DNA from: Rhodoferax sp. GW822-FHT02A01
GTDB lineage: Bacteria > Pseudomonadota > Gammaproteobacteria > Burkholderiales > Burkholderiaceae_C
DNA: 64,000 nucleotides
Assembly (NCBI RefSeq): GCF_038784515.1
Contig: NZ_CP152376.1
Span: 2,170,001 to 2,234,000 of the forward strand
Direction: 5' to 3'
The translations under genes and the position numbers were made by a program. The number at the start of each line of letters is the position of its first letter. Positions within the stretch are counted from its first letter, which is position 1. The notes under the pieces were generated by a model. The model was not told where the DNA came from, ran no database searches, and saw only the letters and a program-made list of their open reading frames with translations. Below, piece after piece: positions 9,448-16,543 of this stretch.

Positions 9448-10122
9448 ATGCTCACTTCAAAATTTGTCCAAAGTAGCTCAAAAGTCAATCCGAGCAAATT
9501 GACCGGAGAGACATTTGCCACTCTCATCAATCTATCGGGGCGCAGACGGTTCACCTCGCAGCGTGTTGTTCTTTACGCTGTGCTGGCCAGCAATGAAGAT
9601 CTGGGCGCACTGGTAACGGCAAGGGAAGCGTTGAAGCTATTTGCCGATGCGCACACCTCGCTGGTAGAGGGAACAGAAGCCCTACCCGGAGTGTTCAGCT
9701 CGGAACTTCAGACCGCCTATTTCGGTCCAGAATCTGGAGACAAGAAAATCCGTTCATTCATGGAATTGGCGGAGCGTACTTTCACTGCGATTGAATCCAA
9801 TTGGAGGCAAAAGGCGGACCTTCTGAAAGACCTTATAGCAAGCACGACTCCGTTGCTGGCTGTGTTGAACAGCATCACTGCCATCTACGAAAAAGAAGCG
9901 CGTACCCATGCCAACTCGGTGAAGAACCAACTTCAAGACGTCATGAGTGAAATCAAAGACATATCCAAGCAAGCCCACATGGTTGCATTCAATGCACAAA
10001 TCATTGCGGCGCGCGCCGGAAACGCGGGGCGAGAGTTCTCCGTCGTTGCCAATGTAATGACCAGCATTACTGCGGAAATTGACAAATTGGTGCAAGCGGC
10101 GCTTGCCAAGGCAGTGACCTAA
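9448..10122 (+). CDS. Soluble PilJ-like protein ending in a chemoreceptor-tip-like helix
   Basis: A protein of 224 residues. Residues 20-50 (LINLSGRRRFTSQRVVLYA) resemble the PilJ/NarX-type sensor helix usually written INLAGRQRMLSQR. Residues 150-210 resemble the chemoreceptor signalling hairpin (AFNAQIIAARAGNAGREFSVVA against the canonical ALNAAIEAARAGE-GRGFAVVA). There is no transmembrane segment or HAMP domain, and the protein stops shortly after the tip, so it is not a normal chemoreceptor. It probably forms a unit with the preceding c-di-GMP protein. It could be a natural short protein or one truncated at the junction with the MFS remnant just downstream. Confidence 0.6.
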   Translation: MLTSKFVQSSSKVNPSKLTGETFATLINLSGRRRFTSQRVVLYAVLASNEDLGALVTAREALKLFADAHTSLVEGTEALPGVFSSELQTAYFGPESGDKKIRSFMELAERTFTAIESNWRQKADLLKDLIASTTPLLAVLNSITAIYEKEARTHANSVKNQLQDVMSEIKDISKQAHMVAFNAQIIAARAGNAGREFSVVANVMTSITAEIDKLVQAALAKAVT

Positions 10123-10124
10123 AT

Positions 10125-10655
10125 GTGGGTGAGGTGACGCGAAGAGCCAGCATCTTCGGTGCCTTCGCCTTCATGGTGACCCATGTGCACCAGGTCCACG
10201 GCATTCCGTTGGCCATGGCCGGGCAGATCGTGATGCTGTTTGGCTTTGGCGGGCTGTGCTTTGCGCTCAGTGCCAGGTTCCTGGTGCACAGGTTGGGGGA
10301 GACCGGACTGTGCCGCTGGGGTGGTGTGCTGGTGGCTGCTTCCTACATCATCGTCGCAGTTTCGAGCAGCTGGTGGTGGGCCATACCTGCCAGCTTTGTG
10401 TCGGGCCTAGGCTTTTACATGCTGCACAACACGCTGCAGATCAACGCCACCCAGATGGCCCCAGAACGCCGTGGTGCAGCGGTTGCAGCGTTTGCAGCGT
10501 CGTATTTCATTGGACAGTCCGCGGGTATCGCATTGGAGGGGGCGTTGATTCCCACCATCGGCACCGCAGGCGCCATTGTGTTGGGAGCAGTCGGAGTGAC
10601 TGTGGTCTCGCAGAACTTTGCCCGTCTGATGCAAAAGCATCGCAGAAAGGTTTGA
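10125..10655 (+). pseudogene. C-terminal half of an MFS transporter (5'-truncated remnant)
   Basis: The reading frame encodes about 176 residues with roughly six hydrophobic helices, beginning inside the fold (FGAFAFMVTHVHQVHG). It matches the second half of a major facilitator protein, including the loop MAPERRGAAVAAFAASYF. A full transporter needs about 400 residues. The first half is absent, and the homology starts within about 20 bases of the preceding gene's stop. Only a GTG at the junction could serve as a start, with no good ribosome-binding site. I read this as a deletion or rearrangement scar. Confidence 0.75.
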
Positions 10656-10658
10656 ACC

Positions 10659-11444
10659 GTGGAAGAATTCAAAGAAGCGCCGGAGCAACTGACAGTGCAA
10701 GCGTCCGAGCAAACGTTCGTACAGGCACCTGCGCGTGAACGAGAAGCTGCGCAGGCAGAAGATGCAACACGCGCACCAGAAGCAACACAAGCTGAAGTGC
10801 AGGCGTCTACACAACGCCCATTACCTCCAGCAGTACAGGCCTTCCAGAACTTCTACCTGGCCGAGCTCGATGACCGCATCCAGAGAAGCGAAGCGGTGGG
10901 CGCTATCACCTTGAAGAAGGGCAGTGCAGCACTCTTCTACGATCCGCGCGACTGCAAGTTCACGCTGGTCGAGAAAATGCCTGACGTAGAGGCAGCTAAT
11001 GTGTTTGACTGCGTACCCCGTGAACAATGGGGCCGCACCGTCATGCTGTTTGGCCATGCGACCAACACGGGGGGCTATATCGCCTCGGGTCACGGAACCC
11101 TTAATGGCAAGGTGCTGACCATCAAGCTCGCCACTGGGCGCTTCTACCGGCTGGATGTGGATTCAGAACTGCCCCACCTGCAGCCCTTCTTTCAGGAAGA
11201 AAAACCCCGCCCTCCCAAAGAGGCCAATGTCGGCCCACGCAAGAAGCTCCCACCGCGTGGACCCAAGGGGCCCCAGGGGCGCAGAGAACATATCGAGGGC
11301 GACGCACCCGTGCAAGCGGCAGATAACGCAAGCAACGACTCACATCGCAATGAGGAGAGCGAAGACTTCACCGAGGAAGACCTGCGCCGATTGCGAGGCG
11401 AGTTGCCCCTGGCCACCAAGGCCAAAAAGAAGTGGCGCAAGTGA
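10659..11444 (+). CDS. Unrecognised protein with charged, low-complexity ends
   Basis: A protein of 261 residues starting with GTG 3 nt after the MFS remnant. The N-terminal 60 residues are rich in Glu, Ala and Gln (repeats such as EQTFVQAP, ATRAPEATQAEVQ). The centre, about 65-175, is folded-looking, with FYDPRDCKFTLVEKMPD and VMLFGHATNTGGYIASGHG. The C-terminus is Pro/Lys/Arg-rich (RKKLPPRGPKGPQGRR) and ends in a basic KAKKKWRK tail. No signal peptide or membrane helix is seen. The basic ends suggest nucleic-acid or protein binding, but that is only a guess. I do not recognise the family. Confidence 0.6.
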   Translation: MEEFKEAPEQLTVQASEQTFVQAPAREREAAQAEDATRAPEATQAEVQASTQRPLPPAVQAFQNFYLAELDDRIQRSEAVGAITLKKGSAALFYDPRDCKFTLVEKMPDVEAANVFDCVPREQWGRTVMLFGHATNTGGYIASGHGTLNGKVLTIKLATGRFYRLDVDSELPHLQPFFQEEKPRPPKEANVGPRKKLPPRGPKGPQGRREHIEGDAPVQAADNASNDSHRNEESEDFTEEDLRRLRGELPLATKAKKKWRK

Positions 11445-11684
11445 ACATTTGATAAAGAACGCAGCACCCAAAACGATCTGCATTCTTTTTAAGCAAACCG
11501 TGCAAAGCCAATAGGCATGAGCCTTGGCGCAACATACACAGAAGTTATCCCCAGCTCAGCACACAGGTTCTGTGGATGGAACAGGAGCCGCTGGTAGTCG
11601 GATTCGACGGTCGAGACGTTGAACTGGAGACAACAGCCACCAGATGCTGTTCCACACAATAACGGATACACCATCCGCAGGGCC

Positions 11685-11894
11685 ATGAGAACGACAAACA
11701 CACTCAACAAATGTCACCGATGTGGTGCAACCAGCTACAAGCCTGTGATCGAGCGGGATGCGTCCGGGAACATGACACCCAGCGGGCAGCACCAGTGCGT
11801 AGGATGTGGTCTGACCTTTGGCAGTATTGACGAGTGGAGAAGTGGAACCCGCCACAACGAGCAGGTGCCCCAACAGGTCAACGACAAGCCCTAG
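11685..11894 (+). CDS. Small zinc-ribbon-like protein
   Basis: About 69 residues from the ATG at 11685. Two CxxC pairs, KCHRCG near residue 9 and QCVGCG near residue 39, about 30 residues apart, form a typical zinc-ribbon layout. The Asp/Gly-rich segment between them (ERDASGNMTPSG) fits a beta-hairpin. An upstream in-frame start at 11619 would add 22 residues without similarity to anything known. The function is unknown; it may be a regulator or an accessory protein. The next gene starts 32 bp downstream. Confidence 0.5.
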   Translation: MRTTNTLNKCHRCGATSYKPVIERDASGNMTPSGQHQCVGCGLTFGSIDEWRSGTRHNEQVPQQVNDKP

Positions 11895-11925
11895 TCCAGG
11901 GCCGCTACAGGAATCCGATCACACC

Positions 11926-12324
11926 ATGAACGAACTGCGACCATTCCTTCTGCATTGGGGCATTACATCCATGGCACTGTGGGTGGCCAGCCATGTCTTT
12001 CGGGGAGTGCGGTTTGAAGGGCTGTCATCCCTGTTGGTGTCCGCGCTCTTGCTGGGCCTGGCCAATGCCATCGTCAAGCCGCTGCTCATCGTCCTGACCC
12101 TGCCGCTGACCTTCATCACTTTCGGACTTTTCTTGCTGGTCATCAACGCACTGATGATTCTCCTGGTATCGGCCTTGGTGAGGGGGTTTCAGGTGTCGAG
12201 CTTCTGGACGGCCTTCTTCGCCAGCATCTTTGTGTCTGTCATCAGCTTCGTGCTGGAAGTGTTCTTCCTGGGTAACGGCTCCGTGCATGAGATACGGATG
12301 CCGCATAGTGGGGTGTGGCTGTAG
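11926..12324 (+). CDS. Phage-holin-4-type (YvlD-like) membrane protein
   Basis: An inner-membrane protein of 132 residues with four hydrophobic segments. It shows the hallmark GLANAIVKPLLIVLTLPLTF pattern of the YvlD/phage holin superfamily IV group near residues 44-63. Despite the family name, these are chromosomal proteins of unknown role, and no phage genes lie nearby. The end overlaps by a few bases an alternative, upstream start of the next frame. The ATG at 11926 gives the usual family length. Confidence 0.85.
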   Translation: MNELRPFLLHWGITSMALWVASHVFRGVRFEGLSSLLVSALLLGLANAIVKPLLIVLTLPLTFITFGLFLLVINALMILLVSALVRGFQVSSFWTAFFASIFVSVISFVLEVFFLGNGSVHEIRMPHSGVWL

Positions 12325-12398
12325 AAAACAGGCGGACTACTTCTGTAGTGGCAAACCCCAAGAGTGTCGGCAAGGCTAACGTAGTGATAAGGAAAGAG

Positions 12399-13178
12399 AT
12401 GAGTGGCATTGACATCAGTTGGTATTGGAATTTCATGTTCAAGAAAATCCACTTCTCGCTGGTGTTCGCGCTCATCTTGCTATTTGGCAGCGTGCATGCT
12501 GAAGAAAAGCCCACGGAAATACATGACCGCATAGCATCATCAAATGCATTAAACAAGCGGGTGGCGTTGACCTTGGATGCATGCTCCGGCAAGTTCGATG
12601 ACGACTTAATTGAATTCCTGATCCGTAACCAGATCCCCGCGACACTGTTTGCAACAAAAAAGTGGCTGCTGGCCAATCCGGTAGGTGTTTCCATCATCAA
12701 AGCGCATTTGGACCTGTTTGACGTAGAAGACCATGGTGAAAATCACATTCCGGCGGTCATAGGTGTTGGCAGGAAGGTCTATGGCATCCCGGGTGAGCCT
12801 GATGTCTTGCACCTGAGGCGGGAGGTCTCGGAAGGGGCCAAAGCAATTACCGAGATGATTGGTGTACCTCCGCACTGGTACAGGGGGGCAACTGCTGAGT
12901 ACGACTCGCAGGCAGTGACCGAGATAGAAAAGATGGGTTATGGGATAGCAGGGTTCTCGGTCAATGCTGATTCAGGAGCAACACTCAAGAGGCTGGCGAT
13001 TGAAGAGCGGCTGAAGCAAGTCAAGGACGGTGATGTCATCATTGCACACATGAACAAGCCCGCCTCCGATTCAGCGGAAGGACTGTCAATGGGGCTGATT
13101 CACTTGCTCAAGACAGGTTTTGTATTCGTGCGATTGGATCAAGTCAATCTCACAGAGGTGCCGCCTCCAAATCGCTGA
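12399..13178 (+). CDS. Exported polysaccharide deacetylase-family protein
   Basis: A NodB-fold hydrolase predicted to remove acetyl groups from a cell-envelope or extracellular polysaccharide. A signal peptide ends near FGSVHA-EE, so the protein is exported. Motif 1 reads TLDACSG instead of TFDDG, giving the LD-A-C variant. Motif 2, HGENH, supplies the two metal-binding His. Motif 3 is YRGATAEYD, and the late motif is VIIAHMNKP. Length is about 259 residues from the ATG at 12399, which has AAGGA 5 nt upstream. The ATG at 12435 would give a shorter, more typical signal peptide. The substrate is unknown. Confidence 0.8.
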   Translation: MSGIDISWYWNFMFKKIHFSLVFALILLFGSVHAEEKPTEIHDRIASSNALNKRVALTLDACSGKFDDDLIEFLIRNQIPATLFATKKWLLANPVGVSIIKAHLDLFDVEDHGENHIPAVIGVGRKVYGIPGEPDVLHLRREVSEGAKAITEMIGVPPHWYRGATAEYDSQAVTEIEKMGYGIAGFSVNADSGATLKRLAIEERLKQVKDGDVIIAHMNKPASDSAEGLSMGLIHLLKTGFVFVRLDQVNLTEVPPPNR

Positions 13179-13467
13179 CATATCGAGTAAATGCGATGTT
13201 ATTTATGCCAGGATAACGATTGTTCACGTCCAGGTGATTGACGGCTTGATCGAAGGCATGGTGGTCCACGTCTGGATTGACTATGAACAACCCGCGTAGT
13301 CCAAAAGCTATTTCAACGTAGCCCTCTATGCGACCCGCCAAGACCTCGCGCAGTGAACTCGAAGTTTGTGCAAAGTGGGCACCCTCAACCATATTGATGG
13401 AATCTGCTTGCTTGAGTCCAGGAAAATACTTGCCGCTGTTCTTGTCAGTGCAACGATTCGTCCCCAA
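13150..13467 (-). pseudogene. CHASE-domain sensor fragment
   Basis: This reverse-strand frame of about 105 codons contains REVLAGRIEGYVEIAFGLRG, then VDHHAFDQAV and RYPGINNIAFTRYV. These are the central landmarks of the extracellular CHASE domain (R-x-x-x-Y...LRGLF...F...YPGI...GFxxxV). The remainder of CHASE, both membrane helices and any kinase or GGDEF output are missing. The frame stops within the end of the convergent deacetylase gene. I read it as a decayed remnant of a CHASE receptor. It fills most of the 457-bp gap between the deacetylase and the diguanylate cyclase. Confidence 0.55.
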
Positions 13468-13635
13468 TACTTAGGGAAGAATTTATAGCGACGCGCCTTT
13501 TTTGTCATTCGAAAATGCACGATTGAGTCTATGTGTTGCTGGCATCATTTCAGAATGGGAACGGAATCCTAAGTCTTGCGCCGGTAGTCATGCTGAGTCA
13601 GCGGCACAGAGATTGCCAGCGGCAATGTCATGGAC

Positions 13636-14676
13636 CTAAAACAGCTCAACATCACCGATATTGGTAGTCGGTTCGATCAGCGCACCATTCGATACCAAGG
13701 CGCTATAGCTGCAAACTTGATTTCGGCCATGCTCCTTGGCGTAGTAAACGGCTTTATCGGCTCTTTCGATGGCACCGCTAGGAGAATCACCGGCTCGGAT
13801 TTCCGTAAATCCGATACTTAAAGTGATAGTGCCCACCTGAGGAAAGGCATAGTGTTGGGCGGTTATTCGTAACCGATCCAGCAGCGTTGAGGTTTCAACC
13901 TCGCTATGACAGCGCACCAGCACCACGAATTCCTCTCCACCAAACCGATAGATCTGATCATGAAAGCGAAAGTGGGAGCGCATCATGCGGGCCAGTAGCA
14001 AAAGCACTTCGTCTCCAATAAGATGTCCGAAGTTGTCGTTCACGCGCTTGAAGTGATCGATGTCAATCATCGCCAACCAAAATGTTGCTGCCGTATGAAT
14101 GTCACGCCGTTCAGTCTGAGGGTAATTTTTGTCTCTACCGCCGCTGCTTTTCTGTTCCAAGGTAGCGCGGAGAAATGCGCCATCAAAAGTCTTGCGATTC
14201 AGCAAATCGGTCAAGGAGTCTCGCTCACCATAGTCCAGGAGTGCTGAAAAATTGCGATACAGCCTGAGAATTCCGCTTATCAGATCGCGTCTTTCTGTGG
14301 AAAGGGGCGCATCCGTGAGCAACTCCAATACACCGGCATTACCGGATGGGCTACCAAGGGGGAACACCACGACGTGTTCTTCACTGATGGACTCCTGAAT
14401 TCCTTCCGCCATCGCCTTCTTCCGTAAAGGAAATTGCGACAGCGAGTGAAGTTGGTCAAAGGGCGTCCATACCGTGTCTCCAATTACACATGTCTTACCC
14501 GCCCATACCTGGGCGGATAGTCGCCACCGCTCCTTGCCCTGCTCCCCGATAGCGCGATAAATGCTTGCGCAGCGTGGGAGCAACAAATCACTGATTGTGT
14601 TGACCAGGGCAACGTCTAACGCCCCCCGATCCCGCAAGGCTGTCAGGTCGGCAAGGTTATCGACGAGGTCGTACAT
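13636..14676 (-). CDS. Diguanylate cyclase with N-terminal GAF-like domain
   Basis: A soluble protein of 346 residues. The N-terminal 160 residues resemble a GAF sensor domain. Residues 165-330 form a GGDEF domain with MIDIDHFKRVNDNFGH, active site RFGGEEFVVLV, and an RxxD inhibitory site (RFHD) at the expected spacing before it. Synthesis of c-di-GMP with product inhibition is therefore expected. The gene is read alone, with remnants on both sides. The ATG at 14676 is the only clear start. Confidence 0.88.
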   Translation of the reverse strand: MYDLVDNLADLTALRDRGALDVALVNTISDLLLPRCASIYRAIGEQGKERWRLSAQVWAGKTCVIGDTVWTPFDQLHSLSQFPLRKKAMAEGIQESISEEHVVVFPLGSPSGNAGVLELLTDAPLSTERRDLISGILRLYRNFSALLDYGERDSLTDLLNRKTFDGAFLRATLEQKSSGGRDKNYPQTERRDIHTAATFWLAMIDIDHFKRVNDNFGHLIGDEVLLLLARMMRSHFRFHDQIYRFGGEEFVVLVRCHSEVETSTLLDRLRITAQHYAFPQVGTITLSIGFTEIRAGDSPSGAIERADKAVYYAKEHGRNQVCSYSALVSNGALIEPTTNIGDVELF

Positions 14677-15360
14677 TTGCGCAGGCTATTTTGCAGGTGC
14701 TTACTAAATCCTGGCATCCAAAAGACGGAGGGGCTGCGTTGACTGCTTCCCTGCAACCGTATTGAAAACCAGCTTATGTCTTGACGCTAACAACCAATGC
14801 AAGTTAGCTTATGCCCGTGAACATGATGGATAGATCGGTTATCTCGCATTGCCGTTGCCGCAATGCTCTCAGCGTCACCGTGCAGGCCTTGGACTGGATC
14901 TTCGTGCATCATGCTTTCCAACGAAATGGTTCTTCCCGTGAATCGGGAAAAACTTTATGTTTTTAGACGTCTTGCATTCTGACATAGGGCAAACGATAGC
15001 GATAGCCTTTGCATGGAGGCTTCGGACCTGGAGCCCCGGTTGACCACCATCTGCACAGTTATCTCAACATTCGGGCAAATGATTTTGCTGAATTGGGTCA
15101 CATTCCCGTTTGTATCAAGAACAGGGACTCCATCGCCGGCCTTGTGGACTTTCCATTTGAAAGGCGTTCCATGAACCTTACATCAGCGCCTCGAGCAACG
15201 TCATGTCGTCCGGATAGGTACTGCGCTGAAAATCGGTCGCCAGCTTTTCAGCTACTGTGTAACTCAATATGGGGTACAGGATGGCATTCACTTTTTTGGA
15301 GCTGCCATCGGCGGATACGATGGCCGTGCCGTGTGTTGCCGCCCCAAGGTCACGCTTTGT
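14677..15360 (-). other. Gene-poor stretch with two short reverse-strand reading fragments
   Basis: There is no complete gene in these 684 bases. Immediately after the stop of the downstream-coded solute-binding protein, the same reverse frame stays open for 60 codons (15360-15178, ending ...DDMTLLEALM). A second reverse frame then runs 75 codons from 15182 to 14955 (starting CKVHGTPFKWKV). Neither has a credible start, and the two abut with a frame change. This suggests a frameshifted remnant of one gene of about 130 codons, unrecognised. The part 14677-14954 should hold the promoter of the diguanylate cyclase; I see no clear motif. Confidence 0.3.
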
Positions 15361-16542
15361 TCAATGGTTGCGGCCTGGGTCTTGAACAGCCTTCAGTGTC
15401 TCAAACTCGACGTTGTAGAGTTCACCGCCAACACGTTCAACGCGTCGGATATATACGTCCTGCACGATGTCGCGCGTCTGGCCATTGATTAGTACCGGAC
15501 CGCGAGGGCTCTCAAACGTCTGGCCTTTCATGGCATTGAGCAGGGCGTCGCCGGTTTCTCCCTTGGTTGATTTCAATGCATTGGCAATCACACGCATACC
15601 GTCGTACGCGGCAACGGCCATGTAGTTGGGCCTCTTACCGCCATTGGCCTTCTTGAACGACTCCACGAATTTCTTGTTGGCAGCAGACGGATGCATGGCA
15701 GAGTAGTGATGAGAGGTCACCACGCCCAATGCCACATCCCCCATTTCATTCAGGATGTCGTCCTCGGTCACGTCGCCCGTTGCAATGAGCCGAATGCCCG
15801 CCTTGTCGAGCCCGCGTTCGGAGAACTGTTTCATGAACAAGGAGCCAACGCCCGCTGGCAGGAAGACAAAAACCGCATCGGGCTTCTCATCGCGCACCTT
15901 TTGCAAATACGGTGCGAAGTCGGGGTTTCGCAGCGGCACCCGGATGGCTGCCTTGATGGTGCCGCCGTTGAGCATGAAGCGCTCCTTGAATGCACTTTCG
16001 GCGTCCAGTCCAGGACCATAGTCGCTGACCAGCGAGACCACGCTCTTGATGCCGTTCTTGGGTGCCCACTCGGCCACTCCGATTGTGACCTGGGGCAAGG
16101 TGAAGCTGCTGCGGATGAAGTAGGGTGAAGCATCGATCACGCTGGAGGTGGCGGCAACGAACACCACCGATGGCGTCTTGCTCTGCGTTGCAATCGGTGC
16201 CACCGACAGCGCCAGCGGCGTCAGAGAGAAGCCGCCCAGGACCTGGACCTTGTCGTTGACGATGAGCTCCTGGGCAATGCGCTTGGCCTGATCCGGCTGG
16301 CCGGCATCGTCCCGGATGACCAGCTCGATCTTCTTGCCGCCAAAGGTGTCACCGTTTTCACGCAGGAAGTGCCGCGCACCAGCTTCCAGCTGTTTGCCGG
16401 TGGAGGCAAAGGGCCCCGTCATGGTGAAGATCAGCCCGACCTTGACTGTGCCGGATTGCGCCCAGGTGGACAGGGGAGAGCTTGCCAAGGCCGTGGCCCC
16501 GGCTGCACATGCTGTTTTCAATACCAGTCGTCTGTTTGTCAT
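15361..16542 (-). CDS. Branched-chain amino acid/aromatic-type ABC transporter substrate-binding protein
   Basis: A periplasmic LivK-type (Peripla_BP_6) ligand-binding protein of 393 residues. The N-terminus MTNRRLVLKTACAAGATALA has a twin-Arg, Tat-like signal ending near STWA. The mature part begins VKVGLIFTMTGPFASTG, typical of the family, and ends VRRVE/LYNVEFETLK-like (IRRVERVGGELYNVEFE). It starts 1 nt after the monooxygenase stop, so the two are co-transcribed. No permease or ATPase genes accompany it. In this context it may bind hydroxybenzoate or a related aromatic acid and work with a transporter encoded elsewhere. Confidence 0.88.
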   Translation of the reverse strand: MTNRRLVLKTACAAGATALASSPLSTWAQSGTVKVGLIFTMTGPFASTGKQLEAGARHFLRENGDTFGGKKIELVIRDDAGQPDQAKRIAQELIVNDKVQVLGGFSLTPLALSVAPIATQSKTPSVVFVAATSSVIDASPYFIRSSFTLPQVTIGVAEWAPKNGIKSVVSLVSDYGPGLDAESAFKERFMLNGGTIKAAIRVPLRNPDFAPYLQKVRDEKPDAVFVFLPAGVGSLFMKQFSERGLDKAGIRLIATGDVTEDDILNEMGDVALGVVTSHHYSAMHPSAANKKFVESFKKANGGKRPNYMAVAAYDGMRVIANALKSTKGETGDALLNAMKGQTFESPRGPVLINGQTRDIVQDVYIRRVERVGGELYNVEFETLKAVQDPGRNH

Positions 16543-16543
16543 T

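Noticed and set aside
11530..11580. DnaA-box-like strings (TTATCCCCAG, TGTGGATGG)
   Set aside because: Both differ from the consensus and there is no cluster, AT-rich unwinding element or dnaA/parAB context, so this is not an origin.
11926..12324. Phage lysis module suggested by the holin-family name
   Set aside because: The protein is of the chromosomal YvlD type and no endolysin, spanin or structural phage gene lies nearby.
15009..15488. 159-codon forward open frame
   Set aside because: It overlaps the end of the binding-protein gene and the reverse-strand fragments; its composition is not protein-like and there is no start signal.
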